DNA of 64,000 nucleotides from Vanilla planifolia (taxonomy: Eukaryota; Streptophyta; Magnoliopsida; Asparagales; Orchidaceae): assembly GCA_023846275.1 (NCBI GenBank), contig JAIUJO010000534.1, positions 911,501 to 975,500 of the forward strand, in the 5' to 3' direction. The notes under the pieces were generated by a model. That model made no database searches. It was not told where the DNA came from and was given only the letters and a program-made list of their open reading frames with translations. Both the position numbers and the translations under genes were made by a program. Position 1 is the first letter of the stretch, and the number at the start of each line of letters is the position of its first letter. Below, one piece after another: positions 1 to 11,407 of this stretch.

Positions 1-82
1 AATAATTATTAAAATTATAGTTAAATATTATTTATGCTTATTTTGGATGGAAATTAATTGTAATTCCAAACAATTTTTGATT

Positions 83-106
83 GAGACAACAAATATTGTT
101 TGTCTC
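83..106. repeat. Hairpin-forming imperfect inverted repeat at end of m5, once per unit
   Basis: GAGACAAC pairs with GTTTGTCTC around an AAATATT loop, with one bulged base. The position given is for U1; it recurs in every unit about 82 bp after the unit start. It is damaged in U3 (GTTTTTCTCC) and in U32 (AATAAGACAAC). The dyad could extrude as a cruciform or simply be a relic; no function is implied. Confidence 0.7.
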
Positions 107-112
107 CACCAA

Positions 113-421
113 CTATGTCGAGTTTAATATTAATTTTTATTTGACTAAATAATTTAATTTTTATTAGTTTTTCATGCTTTATGTAAAATTTTATTAATTA
201 TTAATATGTTGGTTAGGGATTTTGCAATTGAACCCCTTTGTATCCTTCAATCTAACTTTCGAGTAAAATTTATATTGTTTTTTTAAATCTTTTCACTTTG
301 ATTTACTTATCGTATAATGTGACTTTTTCAAATAATAATTGACTAATTCTAGTAATTTATAGTATTTCCAAATAAGGTCTAATAGGGATAGAACAAACAT
401 TACTATGCTGTTATCTATGAG
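113..421. repeat. Sub-monomer m1 of U1 (about 309 bp, internally deleted)
   Basis: Boundaries are set at the recurrent landmark related to CTCTATC followed by a TTAAATATT-like stretch. It contains the shared blocks TTTTTCATGCTTTATGTAAA, a CCTTTGTATCCTTCAATCTA-like block and CACTTTGATTTACTTATC. It then jumps from GTGACTTTTTC to a tail ending at the next landmark. The segment that in m3 and m4 reads ATTACTTTAATTTATC...TTTAATATATAT is missing, which explains a length about 100 bp below the roughly 410-bp norm. Confidence 0.75.
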
Positions 422-424
422 CTC

Positions 425-438
425 TATCTAGCTAGATA
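425..438. repeat. 14-bp perfect palindrome at start of m2
   Basis: TATCTAGCTAGATA is its own reverse complement. Position is for U1. It is intact in most units and disrupted by A-to-T (TATCTTGCTAGATA) in U14, U17, U19, U21, U23, U27, U29 and U31, which makes it a convenient marker of the dimeric pattern in the right half. Confidence 0.85.
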
Positions 439-740
439 TTCATTTGTATTTCTTTATATATGTTTTTATTATTTTCTAAGAATTTTTGCATATTTTATAT
501 CATACAAAATGTGACGGATGATCGAGTTTAAGGTCATTCTCAATAGTGTCATGGATTGCAACTTTTCAGTATAATTTATCTTAATTCTTCAATTTCTTTG
601 TCTTAATTTTATTATATTACTATGTAAATCAAAACGTAATATCTAGTGGCCTTCCGATCATAATGAGTTGGCTAAATTAATTTTATTTAATTTTTCCCAT
701 TAAGCTTTGATATATATAAATATATGCATAATATTTAAAT

Positions 741-757
741 AATAATAAATTATTATT
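741..757. repeat. A+T-only inverted repeat in m2
   Basis: AATAATAA and TTATTATT arms flank a single A, next to GATATATATAAATATATG (about 710-726). This is an easily melted pure A+T stretch present once per unit. It varies to AATAAGTTATT in subfamily B (U4, U5, U7) and AATAAACTATT in U8. Confidence 0.7.
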
Positions 758-842
758 TATGTTTTTTTCTTTTGCATCTTGTTGTTATGCTCCTTGATGT
801 CTGATTCATCTAAAATTAGTGCTGTTGGACTCTGCTTGAGGA

Positions 843-1258
843 TGTTTTCAAAATAAATAGTCATGTTTAATTTTTTAAATATCTTATTTTCTTATGTTTT
901 TGTATAAATTATAGGACATTTAAATTCACACCTCATTAAAAAAATTAATGATTTTACATTATCCTTTAGATATTGTCAAATTCAACTTTCTAGTAAAATT
1001 TATCCCATATTTTTAACCTTTTTTCTTTAATTTTGTTCTACTACTATGAAATTCTAAATCTTCTATCGCACATTTTTACTTCAATTTCTTTCAATTGTAT
1101 TATATTACTTTAATTTATCTTATTTTATGTTTAATATATATCTAGTTATCATTGTAACTATACTTTATTATTATTATGTTTATTTAATTTACTAATTAGT
1201 TGTAATTAAAAAAAATCAATTAGTGATAAAAAAATGTCAGTGAAGATATGTTGAGAAG
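843..1258. repeat. Sub-monomer m3 of U1 (about 416 bp)
   Basis: The landmark is diverged here (TGTTTTCAAAATAAATAGTC). It is followed by ATTCACACCTCATT, TCAACTTTCTAGTAAAATTT, TACTACTATGAAATTCTAAA and ATTATATTACTTTAATTTAT, then TTTAATATATATCTAG. It is a full-length copy of the roughly 410-bp monomer and the sub-monomer that most resembles the flanking copies beyond 60.3 kb. Confidence 0.75.
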
Positions 1259-1660
1259 CTATAACAAGTTAAATATTCATTTTTAATGTTTTAAAATATT
1301 TTATTTTGTAGTGCTTTGACACATTTTACAAGGCATTTTGATTCATATCACCTTTGATGATGGAGGATGCTACCTTCAATGTTCTTAATACCTTGGAATA
1401 AAAAATTTTTGTATAAATTTTTTATTTGATTTGTATATTTTACGATGAAACTTTAATTTGCCACTCTTATTATCCGAACATTCCATTGAATTTGTTATAT
1501 TACAATAATTCAATTTATCTCACTTTTTCTTTAATATATATTTATTTAATAGTAAATTAATAATTTATTCTTTTTATACTTATGGACATCAATATTTTAT
1601 AGTGTTCAGAACTAAGTTTGTTAAAGGCAAAACAAAATTCTTTTGACTCATCTTAATAAG
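1259..1660. repeat. Sub-monomer m4 of U1 (about 402 bp)
   Basis: It starts at CTATAACAAGTTAAATATTC and contains GATGATGGAGGATGCTACC, ATTTTACGATGAAACTTTAA, ATTATATTACAATAATTCAA-like sequence and TTTAATATATATTTATTTAA. The array ends inside this sub-monomer in U32, near the GGATGCTACCTT block. Confidence 0.75.
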
Positions 1661-2014
1661 CTCTATCCAACTAATTGAATGTCCAACTTTTAATTTGTTT
1701 TTGATCTGCTTATTGAAGACGTTACACATTACCTACATTAAATCATGGAAAGCAACCTTCCCACATAATTATCCACGTTATTGAAATGTTTTGCTTAGAT
1801 ATGGATATATTACTATGAAAATGAAGATGTCCACTCACTTGAGATTTAAATTAGTTTCATTTGGTTGTATTATACCACTTAAATTAATCATATTTCATAA
1901 TGAATAATTATTAAAATTATAGTTAAATATTATTTATGCTTATTTTGGATGGAAATTAATTGTAATTCCAAACAATTTTTGATTGAGACAACAAATATTG
2001 TTTGTCTCCACCAA
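1661..2014. repeat. Sub-monomer m5 of U1 (about 354 bp, shortened)
   Basis: It runs from CTCTATCCAACTAATTGAAT across the arbitrary unit boundary into U2. It lacks about 50 bp seen in m4 between the TTTTAAT stretch and the GATG...GTTAC block (the TTTGACACATTTTACAAGGC part). It holds the recurrent 68-70 codon TTG-opened frame and, at its 3' end, the 8-bp hairpin. Confidence 0.75.
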
Positions 2015-3803
2015 CTATGTCTAGTTTAATATTAATTTTTATTTGACTAAATAATTTAATTTTTATTAGTTTTTCATGCTTTATGTAAACTTTTTATTAA
2101 TTATTAATATGTATGTTATGGATTTTGCAATTGAACCCCTTTGTATCCTTCTATCTAACTTTCGAGTAAAATTTATATTGTTTTTTTAAATCTTTTCACT
2201 TTGATTTACTTATCGTATAATGTGACTTTTTCAAATAATAATTGACTAATTCTAGTAATTTATAGTATTTCCAAATAAGGTCTAATAGGGATAGAACAAA
2301 CATTACTATGCTGTTATCAATGAGCTCTATCTAGCTAGATATTCATTTGTATTTCTTTATATATGTTTTTATTATTTTCTATGATTTTGGCATATTTTAT
2401 ATCATACAAAATGTGACGGATGATCGAGTTTAAGGTCATTCTCAATAGTGTCATGGTTTGCAACTTTTCAGTATAATTTATCTTAATTCTTCAATTTCTT
2501 TGTCTTAATTTTATTATATTACTATGTAAATCAAAACGTAATATCTAGTGGCCTTCCGATCATAATGAGTTGGCTAAATTAATTTTATTTAATTTTTCCC
2601 ATTAAGCTTTGATATATATAAATATATGCATAATATTTAAATAATAATAAATTATTATTTATGTTTTTTCCTTTTGCATCTTGTTGTTATGCTCCTTGAT
2701 GTCTGATTCATCTAAAATTAGTGCTGTTGGACTCTGCTTGAGGATGTTTTCAAAATAAATAGTCATGTTTAATTTTTTAAATATCTTATTTTCTTATGTT
2801 TTTGTATAAATTATAGGACATTTAAATTCACACCTCATTAAAAAAATTAATGATTTTACATTATCCTTTAGATATTGTCAAATTCAACTTTCTAGTAAAA
2901 TTTATCCCATATTTTTAACCTTTTTTCTTTAATTTTGTTCTACTACTATGAAATTCTAAATCTTCTATCGCACATTTTTACTTCAATTTCTTTCAATTGT
3001 ATTATATTACTTTAATTTATCTTTTTTTATGTTTAATATATATCTAGTTATCATTGTAACTATACTTTATTATTATTATGTTTATTTAATTTACTAATTA
3101 GTTGTAATTAAAAAAATCAATTAGTAATAAAAAAATGTCAGTGAAGATATGTTGAGAAGCTATAACAAGTTAAATATTCATTTTTAATGTTTTAAAATAT
3201 TTTATTTTGTAGTGCTTTGACACATTTTACAAGGCATTTTGATTCATATCACCTTTGATGATGGAGGATGCTACCTTCAATGTTCTTAATACCTTGGAAT
3301 AAAAAATTTTTGTATAAATTTTTTATTTGATTTGTATATTTTACGATGAAACTTTAATTTGCCACTCTTATTATCCGAACATTCCATTGAATTTGTTATA
3401 TTACAATAATTCAATTTATCTCACTTTTTCTTTAATATATATTTATTTAATAATAAATTAATAATTTATTCTTTTTATACTTATGGACATCAATATTTTA
3501 TAGTGTTCAGAACTAAGTTTGTTAAAGGCAAAACAAAATTCTTTTGACTCATCTTAATAAGCTCTATCCAACTAATTGAATGTCCAACTTTTAATTTGTT
3601 TTTGATCTGCTTATTGAAGACGTTACACATTACCTACATTAAATCATGGAAAGCAACCTTCCCACATAATTATCCACGTTATTGAAATGTTTTGCTTAGA
3701 TATGGATATATTACTATGAAAATGAAGATGTCCACTCACTTGAGATTTAAATTAGTTTCATTTGGTTGTATTATACCACTTAAATTCATCATATTTCATA
3801 ATG
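1903..3803. repeat. HOR unit U2 (1,901 bp)
   Basis: Subfamily A. It shares with U1 the TGA that breaks the small frame (TTATTGAAATG). A private change is CCTTCTATCTAAC near 2150. GTATGTTATGGAT is shared with U3 and replaces the TTGGTTA form. Confidence 0.95.
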
Positions 3804-5704
3804 AATAATTATTAAAATTATAGTTAAATATTATTTATGCTTATTTTGGATGGAAATTAATTGTAATTCCAAACAATTTTTGATTGAGACAACAAATATT
3901 GTTTTTCTCCACCAACTATGTCTAGTTTAATATTAATTTTTATTTGACTAAATAATTTAATTTTTATTAGTTTTTCATGCTTTATGTAAACTTTTTATTA
4001 ATTATTAATATGTATGTTATGGATTTTGCAATTGAACCCCTTTGTATCCTTCAATCTAACTTTCGAGTAAAATTTATATTGTTTTTTTAAATCTTTTCAC
4101 TTTGATTTACTTATCGTATAATGTCACTTTTTCAAATAATAATTGACTAATTCTAGTAATTTATAGTATTTCCAAATAAGGTCTAATAGGGATAGAACAA
4201 ACATTACTATGCTGTTATCAATGAGCTCTATCTAGCTAGATATTCATTTGTATTTCTTTATATATGTTTTTATTATTTTCTATGATTTTGGCATATTTTA
4301 TATCATACAAAATGTGACGGATGATCGAGTTTAAGGTCATTCTCAATAGTGTCATGGTTTGCAACTTTTCAGTATAATTTATCTTAATTCTTCAATTTCT
4401 TTGTCTTAATTTTATTATATTACTATGTAAATCAAAACGTAATATCTAGTGGCCTTCCGATCATAATGAGTTGGCTAAATTAATTTTATTTAATTTTTCC
4501 CATTAAGCTTTGATATATATAAATATATGCATAATATTTAAATAATAATAAATTATTATTTATGTTTTTTTCTTTTGCATCTTGCTGTTATGCTCCTTGA
4601 TGTCTGATTCATTTAAAATTAGTGCTGTTGGACTCTGCTTGAGGATGTTTTCAAAATAAATAGTCATGTTTAATTTTTTAAATATCTTATTTTCTGATGT
4701 TTTTGTATAAATTATAGGACATTTAAATTCACACCTCATTAAAAAAATTAATGATTTTACATTATCCTTTAGATATTGTCAAATTCAACTTTCTAGTAAA
4801 ATTTATCCCATATTTTTAACCTTTTTTCTTTAATTTTGTTCTACTACTATGAAATTCTAAATCTTCTATCGCACATTTTTACTTCAATTTCTTTCAATTG
4901 TATTATATTACTTTAATTTATCTTATTTTATGTTTAATATATATCTAGTTATCATTGTAACTATACTTTATTATTATTATGTTTATTTAATTTACTAATT
5001 AGTTGTAATTAAAAAAATCAATTAGTGATAAAAAAATGTCAGTGAAGATATGTTGAGAAGCTATAACAAGTTAAATATTCATTTTTAATGTTTTAAAATA
5101 TTTTATTTTGTAGTGCTTTGACACATTTTACAAGGCATTTTGATTCATATCACCTTTGATGATGGAGGATGCTACCTTCAATGTTCTTAATACCTTGGAA
5201 TAAAAAATTTTTGTATAAATTTTGTATTTGATTTGTATATTTTACGATGAAACTTTAATTTGCCACTCTTATTATCCGAACATTCCATTGAATTTGTTAT
5301 ATTACACTAATTCAATTTATCTCACTTTTTCTTTAATATATATTTATTTAATAATAAATTAATAATTTATTCTTTTTATACTTATGGACATCAATATTTT
5401 ATAGTGTTCAGAACTAAGTTTGTTAAAGGCAAAACAAAATTCTTTTGACTCATCTTAATAAGCTCTATCCAACTAATTGAATGTCCAACTTTTAATTTGT
5501 TTTTTATCTGCTTATTGAAGACGTTACACATTACCTACATTAAATCATGGAAAGCAACCTTCCCACATAATTATCCACGTTATTCAAATGTTTTGCTTAG
5601 ATATGGATATATTACTATGAAAATGAAGATGTCCACTCACTTGAGATTTAAATTAGTTTCATTTGGTTGTATTATACCACTTAAATTCATCATATTTCAT
5701 AATG
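3804..5704. repeat. HOR unit U3 (1,901 bp)
   Basis: Subfamily A. GTTTTTCTCC near 3900 weakens the m5 hairpin. Its tail carries TTTTTTATCTGC, a variant found again only in U6, which supports duplication of the U3-U4 junction as U6-U7. Confidence 0.95.
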
Positions 5705-7605
5705 AATAATTATTAAAATTATAGTTAAATATTATTTATGCATATTTTGGATGGAAATTAATGGTAATTCCAAACAATTTTTGATTGAGACAACAAATAT
5801 TGTTTGTCTCCACCAACTATGTCTAGTTTAATATTAATTTTTATTTGACTAAATAATTTAATTTTTATTAGTTTTTCATGCTTTATGTAAAATTTTTATT
5901 AATTATTAATATGTATGTTATGTTTTTTGCAATTGAACCCCTTTGTATCCTTCAATCTAACTTTCGAGTAAAATTTATATTGTTTTTTTAAATCTTTTCA
6001 CTTTGATTTACTTATCGTATAATGTCACTTTTTCAAATAATAATTGACTAATTCTAGTAATTTATAGTATTTCCAAATAAGGTCTAATAGGGATAGAACA
6101 AACATTACTATGCTGTTATCAATGAGCTCTATCTAGCTAGATATTCATTTGTATTTCTTTATATATTTTTTTATTATTTTCTAGGATTTTGGCATATTTT
6201 ATATCATACAAAATGTGACGGATGATCGAGTTTAAGGTCATTCTCAATAGTGTCATGGTTTGCAACTTTTCAGTATAATTTATCTTAATTCTTCAATTTG
6301 TTTGTCTTAATTTTATTATATTACTATGTAAATCAAAACGTAATATCTAGTGGCCTTCAGATCATAATGAGTTGGCTAAATTAATTTTATTTAATTTTTC
6401 CCATTAAGCTTTGATATATATAAATATATGCATAATATTTAAATAATAATAAGTTATTATTTATGTTTTTTTCTTTGGCATCTTGTTGTTATGCTCCTTG
6501 ATGTCTGATTCATCTAAAATTAGTGCTGTTGGACTCTGCTTGAGGACGTTTTCAAAATAAATAGTCATGTTTAATTTTTTAAATATCTTATTTTCTTATG
6601 TTTTTGTATAAATTATAGGACATTTAAATTCACACCTCATTAAAAAAATTAATGATTTTACATTATCCTTTAGATATTGTCAAATTCAACTTTCTAGTAA
6701 AATTTATCCCATATTTTTAACCTTTTTTCTTTAATTTTGTTCTACTACTAAGAAATTCTAAATCTTCTATCGCACATTTTTACTTCAATTTCTTTCAATT
6801 GTATTATATTACTTTAATTTATCTTATTTTTTGTTTAATATATGTCTAGTTATCATTGTAACTATACTTTATTATTATTATGTTTATTTAATTTACTAAT
6901 TAGTTGTAATTAAAAAAATCAATTAGTGATAAAAAAATGTCAGTGAAGATATGTTGAGAAGCTATAACAAGTTAAATATTCATTTTTAATGTTTTAAAAT
7001 ATTTTATTTTGTAGTGCTTTGACACATTTTACAAGGCATTTTGATTCATATCACCTTTGATGATGGAGGATGCTACCTTCAATGTTCTTAATACCTTGGA
7101 ATAAAAAACTTTTGTATAAATTTTTTATTTGATTTGTATATTTTACTATGAAACTTTAATTTGCCACTCTTATTATCCGAACATTCCATTGAATTTGTTA
7201 TATTACACTAATTCAATTTATCTCACTTTTTCTTTAATATATATTTATTTAATAATAAATTAATAATTTATTCTATTTATACTTATCGACATAAATATTT
7301 TATAGTGTTCAGAACTAAGTTTGTTAAAGGCAAAAAAAAATTCTTTTGACTCATCTTAATAAGCTCTATCCAACTAATTGAATGTCCAACTTTTAATTTA
7401 TTTTTGATCTGCTTATTGAAGACGTTACACATTACCTACATTAAATCATGGAAAGCAACCTTCCCACATAATTATCCACGTTATTCAAATGTTTTGCTTA
7501 GATATGGATATATTACTATGAAAATGAAGATGTCCACTCACTTGAGATTTAAATTAGTTTCATTTGGTTGTATTATACCACTTAAATTCATCATATTTCA
7601 TAATG
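5705..7605. repeat. HOR unit U4 (1,901 bp), subfamily B
   Basis: Subfamily B markers are GCATATTTTGG, AATGGTAATTCC, GTTATGTTTTTTGC, AATAAGTTATT and TACTAAGAAATTC. It is nearly indistinguishable from U5 for about 1.7 kb. Confidence 0.95.
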
Positions 7606-9506
7606 AATAATTATTAAAATTATAGTTAAATATTATTTATGCATATTTTGGATGGAAATTAATGGTAATTCCAAACAATTTTTGATTGAGACAACAAATA
7701 TTGTTTGTCTCCACCAACTATGTCTAGTTTAATATTAATTTTTATTTGACTAAATAATTTAATTTTTATTAGTTTTTCATGCTTTATGTAAAATTTTTAT
7801 TAATTATTAATATGTATGTTATGTTTTTTGCAATTGAACCCCTTTGTATCCTTCAATCTAACTTTCGAGTAAAATTTATATTGTTTTTTTAAATCTTTTC
7901 ACTTTGATTTACTTATCGTATAATGTCACTTTTTCAAATAATAATTGACTAATTCTAGTAATTTATAGTATTTCCAAATAAGGTCTAATAGGGATAGAAC
8001 AAACATTACTATGCTGTTATCAATGAGCTCTATCTAGCTAGATATTCATTTGTATTTCTTTATATATTTTTTTATTATTTTCTAGGATTTTGGCATATTT
8101 TATATCATACAAAATGTGACGGATGATCGAGTTTAAGGTCATTCTCAATAGTGTCATGGTTTGCAACTTTTCAGTATAATTTATCTTAATTCTTCAATTT
8201 GTTTGTCTTAATTTTATTATATTACTATGTAAATCAAAACGTAATATCTAGTGGCCTTCAGATCATAATGAGTTGGCTAAATTAATTTTATTTAATTTTT
8301 CCCATTAAGCTTTGATATATATAAATATATGCATAATATTTAAATAATAATAAGTTATTATTTATGTTTTTTTCTTTGGCATCTTGTTGTTATGCTCCTT
8401 GATGTCTGATTCATCTAAAATTAGTGCTGTTGGACTCTGCTTGAGGACGTTTTCAAAATAAATAGTCATGTTTAATTTTTTAAATATCTTATTTTCTTAT
8501 GTTTTTGTATAAATTATAGGACATTTAAATTCACACCTCATTAAAAAAATTAATGATTTTACATTATCCTTTAGATATTGTCAAATTCAACTTTCTAGTA
8601 AAATTTATCCCATATTTTTAACCTTTTTTCTTTAATTTTGTTCTACTACTAAGAAATTCTAAATCTTCTATCGCACATTTTTACTTCAATTTCTTTCAAT
8701 TGTATTATATTACTTTAATTTATCTTATTTTTTGTTTAATATATGTCTAGTTATCATTGTAACTATACTTTATTATTATTATGTTTATTTAATTTACTAA
8801 TTAGTTGTAATTAAAAAAATCAATTAGTGATAAAAAAATGTCAGTGAAGATATGTTGAGAAGCTATAACAAGTTAAATATTCATTTTTAATGTTTTAAAA
8901 TATTTTATTTTGTAGTGCTTTGACACATTTTACAAGGCATTTTGATTCATATCACCTTTGATGATGGAGGATGCTACCTTCAATGTTCTTAATACCTTGG
9001 AATAAAAAACTTTTGTATAAATTTTTTATTTGATTTGTATATTTTACTATGAAACTTTAATTTGCCACTCTTATTATCCGAACATTCCATTGAATTTGTT
9101 ATATTACACTAATTCAATTTATCTCACTTTTTCTTTAATATATATTTATTTAATAATAAATTAATAATTTATTCTATTTATACTTATCGACATAAATATT
9201 TTATAGTGTTCAGAACTAAGTTTGTTAAAGGCAAAAAAAAATTCTTTTGACTCATCTTAATAAGCTCTATCCAACTAATTGAATGTCCAACTTTTAATTT
9301 ATTTTTGATCTGCTTATTGAAGACGTTACATATTACCTACATTAAATCATGGAAAGCAACCTTCCCACATAATTATCCACGTTATTCAAATGTTTTGCTT
9401 AGATATGGATATATTACTATGAAAATGAAGATGTCCACACACTTGAGATTTAAATTAGTTTCATTTGGTAGTGTTATACCACTTAAATTCATCATATTTC
9501 ATAATG
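7606..9506. repeat. HOR unit U5 (1,901 bp), near-copy of U4
   Basis: It carries every subfamily B marker of U4, including ACTTATCGACATAAAT and an A9 run in GGCAAAAAAAAATTC. The two diverge only near the end, where U5 has ACATATTACC, CCACACACTT and GGTAGTGTTATACC. Confidence 0.95.
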
Positions 9507-11407
9507 AATAATTATTAAAATTATAATTAAATATTATTTATGCTTATTTTGGATGGAAATTAATTGTAATTCCAAACAATTTTTGATTGAGACAACAAAT
9601 ATTGTTTGTCTCCACCAACTATGTCTAGTTTAATATTAATTTTTATTTGACTAAATAATTTAATTTTTATTAGTTTTTCATGCTTTATGTAAAATTTTTA
9701 TTAATTATTAATATGTTGGTTATGGATTTTGCAATTGAACCCCTTTGTATCCTTCAATCTAACTTTCGAGTAAAATTTATATTGTTTTTTTAAATCTTTT
9801 CACTTTGATTTACTTATCGTATAATGTGACTTTTTCAAATAATAATTGACTAATTCTAGTAATTTATAGTATTTCCAAATAAGGTCTAATAGGGATAGAA
9901 CAAACATTACTATGCTGTTATCAATGAGCTCTATCTAGCTAGATATTCATTTGTATTTCTTTATATATTTTTTTATTATTTTCTATGATTTTGGCATATT
10001 TTATATCATACAAAATGTGACGGATGATCGAGTTTAAGGTCATTCTCAATAGTGTCATGGTTTGCAACTTTTCAGTATAATTTATCTTAATTCTTCAATT
10101 TCTTTGTCTTAATTTTATTATATTACTATGTAAATCAAAACGTAATATCTAGTGGCCTTCCGATCATAATGAGTTGGCTAAATTAATTTTATTTAATTTT
10201 TCCCATTAAGCTTTGATATATATAAATATATGAATAATATTTAAATAATAATAAATTATTATTTATGTTTTTTCCTTTTGCATCTTGTTGTTATGCTCCT
10301 TGATGTCTGATTCATCTAAAATTAGTGCTGTTGGACTCTGCTTGAGGATGTTTTCAAAATAAATAGTCATGTTTAATTTTTTAAATATCTTATTTTCTTA
10401 TGTTTTTGTATAAATTATAGGACATTTAAATTCACACCTCATTAAAAAAATTAATGATTTTACATTATCCTTTAGATATTGTCAAATTCAACTTTCTAGT
10501 AAAATTTATCCCATATTTTTAACCTTTTTTCTTTAATTTTGTTCTACTACTATGAAATTCTAAATCTTCTATCGCACATTTTTACTTCAATTTCTTTCAA
10601 TTGTATTATATTACTTTAATTTATCTTATTTTATGTTTAATATATATCTAGTTATCATTGTAACTATACTTTATTATTATTATGTTTATTTAATTTACTA
10701 ATTAGTTGTAATTAAAAAAATCAATTAGTGATAAAAAAATGTCAGTGAAGATATGTTGAGAAGCTATAACAAGTTAAATATTCATTTTTAATGTTTTAAA
10801 ATATTTTATTTTGTAGTGCTTTGACACATTTTACAAGGCATTTTGATTCATATCACCTTTGATGATGGAGGATGCTACCTTCAATGTTCTTAATACCTTG
10901 GAATAAAAAATTTTTGTATAAATTTTGTATTTGATTTGTATATTTTACTATGAAACTTTAATTTGCCACTCTTATTATCCGAACATTCCATTGAATTTGT
11001 TATATTACACTAATTCAATTTATCTCACTTTTTCTTTAATATATATTTATTTAATAATAAATTAATAATTTATTCTTTTTATACTTATGGACATCAATAT
11101 TTTATAGTGTTCAGAACTAAGTTTGTTAAAGGCAAAACAAAATTCTTTTGACTCATCTTAATAAGCTCTATCCAACTAATTGAATGTCCAACTTTTAATT
11201 TGTTTTTTATCTGCTTATTGAAGACGTTACACATTACCTACATTAAATCATGGAAAGCAACCTTCCCACATAATTATCCACGTTATTCAAATGTTTTGCT
11301 TAGATATGGATATATTACTATGAAAATGAAGATGTCCACTCACTTGAGATTTAAATTAGTTTCATTTGGTTGTATTATACCACTTAAATTCATCATATTT
11401 CATAATG
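9507..11407. repeat. HOR unit U6 (1,901 bp), subfamily A between B units
   Basis: It returns to subfamily A markers (CTTCCGATC, TTTTGCATC, GAGGATG) between B-type U5 and U7. Its tail matches U3 (TTTTTTATCTGC at about 11,200). A private change is ATATGAATAAT near 10,230. Confidence 0.95.

Larger units (their letters stand above)
422..842. repeat. Sub-monomer m2 of U1 (about 421 bp)
   Basis: It starts at CTCTATCTAGC and runs through the block ATACAAAATGTGACGGATGA, then CAACTTTTCAGTATAATTTA, TATTACTATGTAAATC and an A+T-rich stretch around 700-760 (GATATATATAAATATATG). It aligns block for block with m3 and m4 and is full length. The CpG-containing marker CTTCCGATC here is CTTCAGATC in U4, U5 and all units from U7 on. 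Confidence 0.75.
1..1902. repeat. HOR unit U1 (1,902 bp)
   Basis: This is the reference unit for the sub-monomer map. It belongs to subfamily A (CTTCCGATC, TTTTGCATC, GAGGATG), shared with U2, U3 and U6. Private changes include GTTAGGGAT near 212 and TCTAAGAATTTTTGC near 475. The open frame near the unit end is closed by TGA at about 1782-1784. Confidence 0.95.

Noticed and set aside
700..760. A+T-rich stretch as a TATA-type promoter or replication origin
   Set aside because: The whole window is this A+T-rich, TATATAAATATATG is not distinctive against that background, and no transcript unit follows.
5497..5709. Open frame of 70 codons recurring at the end of many units as a possible small multicopy gene
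   Set aside because: It starts at TTG, has no upstream ATG in frame, is interrupted by stops in ten of 31 units, and varies no differently from the surrounding satellite. I see no recognisable domain.
5705..9506. Assembly duplication as the explanation of near-identical U4 and U5
   Set aside because: It cannot be excluded from sequence alone, but small differences near the end of U5 and the flanking mosaic favour a real duplication; read evidence would decide.
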